Of a DNA stretch of 9,455 nucleotides, positions 1 to 5,364 are shown in pieces. Under the pieces are notes generated by a model. That model worked only from the letters and a program-made list of their open reading frames with translations, had not been told where the DNA came from and did no database searches. The stretch spans positions 1 to 9,455 of the forward strand of contig CALEPU010000200.1 in the NCBI GenBank assembly GCA_937913075.1, written 5' to 3'. This DNA is from an uncultured Clostridia bacterium. GTDB taxonomy: Bacteria > Bacillota > Clostridia > Christensenellales > CAG-138. Position numbers and translations under genes: made by a program. Position 1 is the first letter of the stretch. Each line of letters begins with the position of its first letter.

Positions 1-43
1 CCTTGGAGTTGATGTCGATAGGCATTGCGCGGTCGTAAACCTT
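1..43. repeat. 43-bp exact direct repeat at window edge (second copy 304-346)
   Basis: Bases 1-43 are identical to 304-346, an offset of 303 bp, in frame with the AAA+ gene. Both copies encode KVYDRAMPIDINSK. At 304-346 this is the expected region just after sensor 1. At the edge it sits where a C-terminal helical domain should follow LDYVLAKK. The matches diverge immediately at base 44 versus 347. A contig-end assembly artefact is the simplest explanation. Confidence 0.9.
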
Positions 44-1429
44 CTTGGCGAGCACGTAATCGAGACCCTCTATCTCGGTACCGCCGCAGCCGACGTATGC
101 GGGCACGAACTCGCGCAGCTGCTTGACTATACGGTTACCGAACGCCAGACGGAAGTGCTCTATCACGTAGTCGTCCAGCAGCTCGACCTTGTGCAGGTTC
201 TCCTCGGAGACCTTGTACTTCTCCTTAGCCTCGTCAAGCATGCTTTCAAGATGCTTGTAGCTGAGGGTGAGATGCTCGGTATAGGGCGCCTCGAAGGGCT
301 TGCCCTTGGAGTTGATGTCGATAGGCATTGCGCGGTCGTAAACCTTATCGGATACGGCGAAGGTCGAGTCGTCGTTGTTACAGGTACCGACGTACCACAT
401 GTTGTCGGGCAGATGGAACTTGCCCTCATTCAAATGCTTCGGGTCGCTCGGCCAAACGGCGGGCACGAGATCGACTATCCACTCGTCTCTGGAGGGCATC
501 TCCAAAATGGAGAGCATCTCGGCGAAGTAATACTCGACGCGCGCTATGTTCATCTCATCGAGAATGGAAACGTAGACGTTATCGTTGTAGGTCGCCTCGT
601 ACATCTTCTTCAAAAGCTCGGTCTCGTTGTAACGCTTGGTGAACTCGTTGAAGTAGCCGAAGAGCTCGGATCTGTCACGCCAGGAGGGCTGTACGGAGAC
701 TATGACCGCGTCGTTTTCAAGGAATTTGCCCCATGCGTAAGGCAGCGACGTCTTACCGGTACCGGAAATACCCTGCAAAATGATAAGACGGGTGGAGGCA
801 AAGCTGGAAAGGAACAGCCTTATTATCTTGGGCTCGTAGAAGAGACCCATGCGGCTGCAGCAGAAATTGCGGAACTGCTCGCATATCTCGGGCAGAGTGA
901 TATCGTTGTTGTACTCCGGGGGCTGATAATCCGCCCACTCCTCATCGACCTTGGTGAGGCGGTAGAAACGGCTGTTGGAGGTATCCTCCTCGGCGCCGTC
1001 CTTATTGAGCGCCTCAAGCTCCTCGCCGGTGAGCTCGGAGATTTCGTTGGGGTTGAGGCCTATCTGCGAGACCTTCATGGAGAGGATCTTGTCCTTCTCG
1101 AGGTTCAGCCTCATTACCTCGCGGTTGAGCGCCTGTACCTCGCCGATAAGATCGGCCTGATCGTCGATGGTGCGCTTTACCTTGACTATCTTGCGCACGA
1201 GCATCACTATCGCAAACACTATCGCCGCAACAAGTGCGATAAGCACTATCATGGCGAGTATAGCGATGAACCAGCTCATGCCGTCGGAGGTATACTCCTT
1301 GACTGTCTTGGCATACTTGGTGAAGTCGAAGCACTTGACGATGCCGTTAAAGATACCCTTTAAGATATCCCAGATCCCTTCGAAGAACTGTCCGAAGAAA
1401 TGATAGAGAAATCCGCCGATCGTGTCCAT
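1..1429 (-). CDS. Membrane-anchored McrB-like AAA+ ATPase (3' end missing)
   Basis: The frame runs from ATG at 1429 (GGGAGAG upstream, about 6 nt spacing) off the left edge, 476 codons. Residues 1-50 are hydrophobic/amphipathic and rich in Phe, Gly and Ile. Residues 53-78 form one transmembrane helix, followed by basic RKIVKVKR. Residues 85-118 look like a coiled coil. A AAA+ domain follows: Walker A GISGTGKT (220-227), a QPSWRDRSELFGYF segment (247-260), Walker B/McrB-type LDEMNIARVEYYF (290-302), and a sensor-1-like GTCNNDD (348-354) with DKVYDRA (361-367). This pattern is that of McrB-like AAA+ GTPases/ATPases, but the N-terminus is a membrane anchor rather than a DNA-binding domain, so a restriction role is unlikely. 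By inference it acts on the cytoplasmic membrane face. It is last in the visible operon, 101 nt after the signal peptidase. Residues 463-476 repeat residues 362-375 exactly, so the C-terminus shown here is suspect. Confidence 0.85.
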   Translation of the reverse strand, partial: MDTIGGFLYHFFGQFFEGIWDILKGIFNGIVKCFDFTKYAKTVKEYTSDGMSWFIAILAMIVLIALVAAIVFAIVMLVRKIVKVKRTIDDQADLIGEVQALNREVMRLNLEKDKILSMKVSQIGLNPNEISELTGEELEALNKDGAEEDTSNSRFYRLTKVDEEWADYQPPEYNNDITLPEICEQFRNFCCSRMGLFYEPKIIRLFLSSFASTRLIILQGISGTGKTSLPYAWGKFLENDAVIVSVQPSWRDRSELFGYFNEFTKRYNETELLKKMYEATYNDNVYVSILDEMNIARVEYYFAEMLSILEMPSRDEWIVDLVPAVWPSDPKHLNEGKFHLPDNMWYVGTCNNDDSTFAVSDKVYDRAMPIDINSKGKPFEAPYTEHLTLSYKHLESMLDEAKEKYKVSEENLHKVELLDDYVIEHFRLAFGNRIVKQLREFVPAYVGCGGTEIEGLDYVLAKKVYDRAMPIDINSK

Positions 1430-1456
1430 TTAGCACTCTCCCGTAAATCTATTTTT

Positions 1457-1513
1457 ATGGGCTCCGCCCATTGGTTACGCTGTTATTTCAAGCCGCGCGG
1501 GCTGCCCCGCGGC
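1457..1513 (-). other. Two hairpins between signal peptidase and AAA+ genes
   Basis: Two inverted repeats lie in the 101-nt gap. ATGGGC/GCCCAT (1457-1462 and 1466-1471) has a 3-nt loop. GCCGCG..GGG/CCC..CGCGGC (1492-1513) has a 6+3 bp stem with one bulged base and a 3-nt loop. Neither is followed by a T-run on the minus strand, so they are not clear intrinsic terminators. They could be mRNA processing, stability or attenuation structures inside the operon. Confidence 0.5.
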
Positions 1514-1530
1514 GACGCCTGCTCTCAAAT

Positions 1531-2331
1531 TCAGGCCTCGGGCTTTTCGCCCTCGGCGCCGGCTTCCGGCTTTTGCATACCGGCAAGCTGTTTCAAATAT
1601 TCCTCGGCGATGCGGCGCTTCTCCTCTTCGGAAAGCTCCGCCTCCTTCGCCGCCTTTGCCGCTGCCTCTGCGGCAGCAGCCGCCTCCTCCGCAGCGACCT
1701 CCGCCTTGTAAGCGGAGAACTTTTTAACGAAATCAATAAGATAGTATAGGAAGTAAATGGCTATGGGGAGCAGTACGCACAGACCGAAGCCGGTGGGCTG
1801 CTGCAAAAACTCCATTACCCTGCCCATGCCCTTGACTCTTTTGCCGGTATAGATAGCAACGATGTCGTCGGACCAGACCTCCTCGTTGTAGCCCTCGGGG
1901 TTGTTGTCACCGTGGGTGGTATATATCATACGATAGCCGAGCGGACCGCCGGTTATCTGCCTTGAGTCGATAACTCTATGCGTATTGAGGATACGCTGAC
2001 CGGAGTTGGACTCTATCATGTAGAAGGTGATGATATCGCCGTTCTGAACGGAAACGGCCGATTCCTCGTCGATCGTCCTGCTGACGATAAGATCGCCCGC
2101 AAGTATTGTAGGGGTCATTGAATCGGTTTGAACGTTAAGGAGCGAATATCCGAAAAGCTGAGGGTAGCCGGTTGCCTTGGATACGAATACCGAGACAGTT
2201 ACCGTAAGCGCAACGATCAGGAACAGTATGCTGAAAATCGTCGCAATGACGGTAACGACCGGCGACTCCTTTTGAGTATCCTTGACGGTCTTTTCCGTTT
2301 GATCGACGACCTCTTGCTTTGTTTTGCTCAT
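1531..2331 (-). CDS. Signal peptidase I, SipW/ER-type (Ser-His-Asp)
   Basis: The 266-residue product starts at ATG 2331 with AAGGAG upstream. Residues 1-24 are charged, residues 25-50 form a transmembrane helix, residues 51-180 are the catalytic domain and residues 181-201 a second helix. Catalytic motifs are QTDSMTPTI (Ser71), NTHRVID (His118, where bacterial LepB enzymes carry Lys) and HGDNNP (Asp142). That makes it the archaeal/eukaryotic S26B type to which Bacillus SipW belongs. The family cleaves signal peptides of TasA/camelysin-type exported proteins, and such a protein is encoded immediately upstream (84-nt gap). Unusually, a 64-residue Ala/Glu/Lys-rich tail (203-266), probably helical and cytoplasmic, follows the second helix. 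I give no gene symbol because several paralogous families share this motif pattern; a sipW-like role is well supported by context. Confidence 0.93.
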   Translation of the reverse strand: MSKTKQEVVDQTEKTVKDTQKESPVVTVIATIFSILFLIVALTVTVSVFVSKATGYPQLFGYSLLNVQTDSMTPTILAGDLIVSRTIDEESAVSVQNGDIITFYMIESNSGQRILNTHRVIDSRQITGGPLGYRMIYTTHGDNNPEGYNEEVWSDDIVAIYTGKRVKGMGRVMEFLQQPTGFGLCVLLPIAIYFLYYLIDFVKKFSAYKAEVAAEEAAAAAEAAAKAAKEAELSEEEKRRIAEEYLKQLAGMQKPEAGAEGEKPEA

Positions 2332-2368
2332 CGGAGAGCTCCTTCCGTAGGAAAACTTTTGCGGGGAT

Positions 2369-2398
2369 TTGGGCGCCCGCCCTGAAACGGGCGCCCAA
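2369..2398 (-). other. Perfect 11-bp GC-rich hairpin between exported-protein and peptidase genes
   Basis: TTGGGCGCCCG (2369-2379) pairs perfectly with CGGGCGCCCAA (2388-2398) around an 8-nt loop. It lies in the 84-nt gap after the exported protein gene. On the minus strand the stem is followed by AAATCCCC rather than a T-run. An mRNA 3'-stabiliser or partial attenuator that lowers peptidase expression relative to its substrate fits better than a full intrinsic terminator. Confidence 0.65.
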
Positions 2399-2415
2399 TG
2401 AAGTAAAGCGTTGAA

Positions 2416-3294
2416 TTAGTTGGCGTTTGCCTTCTCGAATACGAGGTTGATGCTGACAGCACCGGAAGCGACAGCGTTGGAGCAGTCGATATCCTGACCC
2501 TCGATCCAGATGAAGAGGTGGACGCAGGCAACCTTGCCCGCCTGGATAACGCCGAGGGTGGAGGTGGTGTTGCTGAGCTGGGTGACAACTGTCACGGGGC
2601 TGGAAGCAATACCGGTCTGACCGTTGGCGATAACGTGGGGGGTGTTCTGCGCGTCAACGGGCTGCAGGCCGGAGCCGGCGCCGATAACGGCATAGTAATC
2701 GGCATGAGCGGTGGGCTCATAGATGAAGTAGGTGCCGCCGTTGTTGCCGTTGAGGGAAGCAAGGTCGGTCTGGTATTCGGCAGAGCCCTCAACATAGGTG
2801 ACCTGATCGTTCCACTTTACGAAGCCGAGACGGGTCGCAGCGGTGGTGTTGTGGTTGGGATCGCCGTCAACAACGGTGCTCTCGCTGCCGAGGAATACGG
2901 TAACGTCAGCGGAACCGGAGTTGTAGATGTAGAAGGTGATGTCATAGTAACCGTCGGTCCTCACAGCAGTGGTGAAGGTACCGGTGTTGGCGTCCATGTC
3001 GGCGCCGTACATCGTGAACAGGCCGTTGCTGCCGAGAGCATTGTTGGTGGACCTGGGAGTGAGGGTGGTATTCGTGATGTTGAACGAGCTGAAGTCAAGA
3101 TTGGAGGTCCAACCAAGACCGTCAGCGGAGAGCTGAATACCATCAGCGGCGGTGGCTGTAAACTCGATATTCGAGATATAGCCCTTGTTGGACGCCGTGA
3201 ACCAAGCGTATGTTGCGGTGCCGAGAGCGAGGACGGCGACGAGCAGCATAGCCAGGGACGACATCATCATGGTTCTGCGTGTGCTTTTCTTCAT
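2416..3294 (-). CDS. SipW-dependent-type exported surface protein (TasA/camelysin-like)
   Basis: The 292-residue product starts at ATG 3294 with AGGAGAG 6 nt upstream. The N-terminus has basic residues (KKSTRR), a hydrophobic core (residues 12-26) and ATYAWFT at 27-33. This is the signature of signal peptides processed by SipW-type peptidases, with cleavage expected after Ala30 to leave a 262-residue mature protein. The mature part is rich in Thr, Ser, Asn and Gly and is predicted to be beta-strand. ITFYIYNSGSADVTVFL near residue 120 resembles TasA/camelysin strands. The C-terminal segment IWIEGQDIDC (262-271) is shared with the product of the gene at 3536-4360. Two Cys (257, 271) lie close to the C-terminus. 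By context it is the substrate of the peptidase encoded next. It may form a fibre or surface layer, or be an anchored matrix protein; the sequence does not decide which. Confidence 0.85.
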   Translation of the reverse strand: MKKSTRRTMMMSSLAMLLVAVLALGTATYAWFTASNKGYISNIEFTATAADGIQLSADGLGWTSNLDFSSFNITNTTLTPRSTNNALGSNGLFTMYGADMDANTGTFTTAVRTDGYYDITFYIYNSGSADVTVFLGSESTVVDGDPNHNTTAATRLGFVKWNDQVTYVEGSAEYQTDLASLNGNNGGTYFIYEPTAHADYYAVIGAGSGLQPVDAQNTPHVIANGQTGIASSPVTVVTQLSNTTSTLGVIQAGKVACVHLFIWIEGQDIDCSNAVASGAVSINLVFEKANAN

Positions 3295-3535
3295 GTTTTT
3301 CTCTCCTTTTATATAAGATTGTTTTTTGGGAAAGCTTTGTTTGGCAACGCGGTTTTCCCGTGAGATACCCGCACTTACGCCAAAGCACAGGCGTTCATGC
3401 GGTGCGCAACCCCGTAAGGGACCTGCCTTGCAAGCCTTTTATCGGGCTTGCGCTTGTTCCCGCGGTTACCCACCGCGCAGGGTTTATATTAACCGCCGCG
3501 GGGTTTTGAAGCCTCTCGGCGAATAATATCGGGGT
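3295..3535 (-). promoter_or_regulatory. 241-nt structured leader with possible promoter before the exported-protein gene
   Basis: This gap has no credible ORF. On the minus strand a possible promoter is TTCAAA (3505-3510), 16-bp spacer, TATAAA (3483-3488). It would give a leader of roughly 180 nt. The leader contains hairpins CGCGGT/ACCGCG (3461-3477), GCAAGCC/GGCTTGC (3430-3451), ACGCC/GGCGT (3377-3394) and GGGAAA/TTTCCC (3328-3359). No known riboswitch family was recognised. No intrinsic terminator is evident, so read-through from the upstream gene is also possible. Confidence 0.4.
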
Positions 3536-4360
3536 TTAATCGTCCGGCAGGAGGACGGTGAAGTCCATCTCCATTTTCATAATGCCGGAAAGAATATCGT
3601 TGACGCACTCGGGATCCCAGCCCTCCAGCCAGACGACGATGGTGTACTTGTCCATCTCACCGGGCTCGAGCTCCTCAGTCCGTGTGCGCATGACTATGGA
3701 ATCGGAGATGAAGTTTTCATCGGCGCCGTAATCGAGGGTATCGACCGTGCCCTCGGCGGGCTTTGCGTAAATGGTGGGAGTGCCGTTCTTGTAGACCATA
3801 ACGCGGGCTGCCTTATCGACGCCCTTTGCCACGCCGACGATATTGATGACCGCGTCGTAAGTGCAGGCCTTTTTACCCACGCTCTTGACGTAGAAGGTGT
3901 ATGCGACGTAATTTGCGCCGTTGTGAGAGCCGTCGACCCTGTCGACGCCGTCGACGTCGCCGTCGTAATCCTCGCCTATCCATTCATAGGTGATATTGTC
4001 CATGCCGTCGACCGGCTTGCCCTTCAATACGGTGGAGCCAACGGCGAAATCGGGGGATTCGGAGAGGGAGATGGCATACTCGTCGTCGATATCGTCCATA
4101 ATACTGACGATGAAGCTGCCCGACTTTATAATGAGAGCGGCAATGAGATAGCTTGCGCCCATCATCAAAAGGAGCAGAGCTATCAGCGCAGCCGCGGCGC
4201 GGCGCATGGCTTTGGTGATTATAAGCTGGCTGCCCGTCCGCTTGACGGCGAACATGGACATAAAGCCTTTCTTGCGATCCTCCTCCTCTCTCGACATTTG
4301 ATCGAGATCGGTTGGCTTGAAGGTCTTTTCCTCTTTGGTTGCTTTTTTGAATATCGCCAC
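3536..4360 (-). CDS. Membrane-anchored TasA/camelysin-like extracytoplasmic protein
   Basis: The GTG at 4360 is chosen as start (274 residues). It has GGGGAGG about 7 nt upstream, and the promoter at 4413-4441 excludes the in-frame ATG at 4435. Residues 1-54 are charged and presumably cytoplasmic. Residues 55-78 form one hydrophobic helix, and about 195 residues follow outside. The helix end (GASYLIAAL) aligns with the signal peptide end of the downstream exported protein (ATYAWFTA), but without an obvious AxA cleavage site, so it is probably a stable anchor. An Asp-rich stretch (131-143, DYDGDVDGVDRVD) resembles calcium loops. YTFYVKSVGKKACTYDAV and VVWLEGWDPEC (242-252) match the layout of the neighbour's C-terminal half. 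It is the first gene of the operon, so it may be the anchor or base of the exported structure. Confidence is good for topology and for relation to the neighbour, modest for role. Confidence 0.75.
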   Translation of the reverse strand: MAIFKKATKEEKTFKPTDLDQMSREEEDRKKGFMSMFAVKRTGSQLIITKAMRRAAAALIALLLLMMGASYLIAALIIKSGSFIVSIMDDIDDEYAISLSESPDFAVGSTVLKGKPVDGMDNITYEWIGEDYDGDVDGVDRVDGSHNGANYVAYTFYVKSVGKKACTYDAVINIVGVAKGVDKAARVMVYKNGTPTIYAKPAEGTVDTLDYGADENFISDSIVMRTRTEELEPGEMDKYTIVVWLEGWDPECVNDILSGIMKMEMDFTVLLPDD

Positions 4361-4412
4361 GGTGGAGCCTCCCCGTTTTTGTTGTACAGCCCGCATACAT
4401 ATACGACAGGCT

Positions 4413-4441
4413 ATTATATTGATACAATACAACAATGGTAA
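4413..4441 (-). promoter_or_regulatory. Sigma-A-type promoter of the export module
   Basis: On the minus strand TTACCA (4436-4441, 4 of 6 to TTGACA), a 17-bp spacer and a perfect TATAAT (4413-4418) lie upstream of the GTG at 4360. Transcription would start near 4406, leaving a leader of about 46 nt. The ATG at 4435 would lie upstream of the transcript start. Confidence 0.65.
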
Positions 4442-4726
4442 TTATATCATCCTCTTCCGGTAATTGCAATAGAAAATTATCGGGCTTGAAGGAGAAAGCA
4501 ATCGGGCTTGAATAGTCCTCTTCTGATTTTTTTACCGATCACTCTTCCGTTCTGTCGGCGCCCGAGAAGACCTCGATGCGGAATTTTATAATGTTTTCCT
4601 ATTAAAATTCGATTTTTTATCCTGATAATTTTTTACTGAATTGCTGTTTGCCGGACACGACTTTATGATGTTTTGTCTTAAATCGGTGGATAAAATTTCA
4701 CATTGATTTCACTTTTGGCGTGCAAA
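4442..4726. promoter_or_regulatory. AT-rich divergent control region with direct and inverted repeats
   Basis: No gene is seen here; stop codons are frequent in the frames examined. ATCGGGCTTGAA occurs twice (4479-4490, 4501-4512; 22-bp period, two helical turns). ATTTCAC occurs twice (4695-4701, 4706-4712; 11-bp period). GAATTTTA (4581-4588) and TAAAATTC (4603-4610) form an 8-bp inverted repeat with a 14-nt loop, followed by a run of six T. These phased repeats look like protein-binding sites, but no specific regulator can be named. Confidence 0.35.
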
Positions 4727-4735
4727 TTAGTCGAA
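4727..4735 (+). promoter_or_regulatory. Spo0A-box-like site 1
   Basis: TTAGTCGAA matches the Bacillus Spo0A box TTTGTCRAA at 8 of 9 positions and includes the TCGAA core. It lies 183 bp upstream of the ATG of a gene encoding a Spo0A-type DNA-binding domain. Confidence 0.45.
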
Positions 4736-4801
4736 TTTCTCCCGCAATAATGAACGGAGCCGTGCTTTATATCGGATTTTTTGGTTTCATATCATAGCTC
4801 A

Positions 4802-4825
4802 GTTGTCAAAAAGTGTCAATATAAA
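4802..4825 (+). promoter_or_regulatory. Tandem Spo0A-box-like sites abutting a -10 element
   Basis: GTTGTCAAA (4802-4810, 8 of 9 to TTTGTCRAA) and AGTGTCAAT (4812-4820, sharing the TGTCAA core) lie in direct repeat 10 bp apart, the usual phasing for Spo0A dimers on tandem boxes. A -10-like TATAAA (4820-4825) follows at once, and no good -35 hexamer lies 17 bp upstream, as at promoters where Spo0A contacts sigma. Transcription from here would give a leader of about 78 nt before the ATG at 4910. Confidence 0.5.
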
Positions 4826-4909
4826 TAATTGCCCAATCATTTTCGCCGCTTGTACGGGTCTGCCGATGGGGGTAGCTTGACCGCGAAAAACCTCGAAAGG
4901 CGGAAAAAT

Positions 4910-5272
4910 ATGCGGAAATCGGATATTTGCAGATACTTATTTTACATGGGCGTGTCGCCCAGACACAAGGGCTTCAGCTATATCTGCGAGCTGCTTTACG
5001 AGCTCGGCAGCGCGGAAGGAGCAGCATTCTGCGCGGACGCAGCCTGCAAAGCCTTCTTTCTGTCGCACGGCATAGACCCGAGGACGGCCGAGCGCTGTAT
5101 GCGATATGCGATCGAATACGCTTGGGAAGCCTGCGACGGCAGGCTCCGCGGGATGTATGCTCAAAGGCACGGCGGCGAATGCGGCAGCCGCTCCGCCTGT
5201 CCGCAGTTGGCGGAGTTTTTGTGCGCTATGCTTTGGGATATCGAGGAACGCATGGGAAAAGAGGCTCCGTAA
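4910..5272 (+). CDS. Stand-alone Spo0A C-terminal (effector) domain protein
   Basis: The ATG at 4910 is preferred (AAAGGCGG 6 nt upstream), giving 120 residues. An in-frame TTG at 4829 has no binding site and would precede the predicted transcript start. The pattern is that of the Spo0A C-terminal domain. ICRYLFYMGVSPRHKGFSYI matches the Spo0A helix pattern around GVPAHIKGYMYL. AERCMRYAIEYAW matches the recognition-helix region VERAIRHAIEVAW. QLAEFLCAML matches the final NSEFIAMVADKL segment. The phospho-receiver domain of true Spo0A (about 130 residues) is absent, and the intergenic DNA upstream does not encode one. It should bind DNA at Spo0A-type boxes without classical phosphorelay control, and such boxes precede the gene. 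Seven Cys residues are notable in a domain that usually has few. It is divergent from the export module, so it is a candidate regulator of it. Confidence 0.85.
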   Translation: MRKSDICRYLFYMGVSPRHKGFSYICELLYELGSAEGAAFCADAACKAFFLSHGIDPRTAERCMRYAIEYAWEACDGRLRGMYAQRHGGECGSRSACPQLAEFLCAMLWDIEERMGKEAP

Positions 5273-5285
5273 GGCTTTCGTTAAT

Positions 5286-5303
5286 AAAATGTACTGTACT
5301 TTT
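5286..5303. promoter_or_regulatory. Small palindrome, possible operator before the lipid kinase operon
   Basis: GTAC-T-GTAC (5291-5299) is flanked by AAAA and TTTT, forming a near-palindrome in the 92-bp gap before the kinase. TATTAT at 5318-5323 or 5321-5326 could serve as a -10, which would put the palindrome over the -35 position. The promoter match is weak. Confidence 0.25.
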
Positions 5304-5364
5304 ATTCGGTTTTGTTGTATTATTATGGTGGAGATAAATTAAGAAGGCGGATTTCGGAGCTTCA

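Noticed and set aside
155..1363. 402-codon open frame on the plus strand
   Set aside because: It lies antisense to the AAA+ gene, whose product has full Walker and sensor motifs. The plus-strand product has no recognisable domain and no ribosome binding site. It reflects GC-rich codon use.
1..1429. McrBC-type restriction system
   Set aside because: The AAA+ core is McrB-like, but the N-terminus is a membrane anchor, the neighbours are secretion genes, and no McrC or other nuclease is visible. A partner beyond the left edge cannot be excluded.
2518..3363. 281-codon plus-strand frame rich in Gly and Val
   Set aside because: It is antisense to the exported-protein gene, which has a clear signal peptide and ribosome binding site.
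3295..3535. Known riboswitch in the structured leader
   Set aside because: Several hairpins are present, but no conserved core of a familiar riboswitch class was recognised.
4361..4435. Longer start (ATG 4435) for the anchored TasA-like protein
   Set aside because: The ATG is upstream of the predicted -10 and lacks a ribosome binding site. The GTG at 4360 has GGGGAGG at good spacing.
4581..4617. Intrinsic terminator on the plus strand (AT-rich stem then six T)
   Set aside because: The stem is only A/T-rich with a 14-nt loop, and no plus-strand gene lies upstream for it to terminate.
4829..4909. TTG start for the Spo0A-like protein adding 27 residues
   Set aside because: It has no binding site, overlaps the predicted transcript start region, and adds no domain sequence. 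The ATG at 4910 has AAAGGCGG 6 nt upstream.
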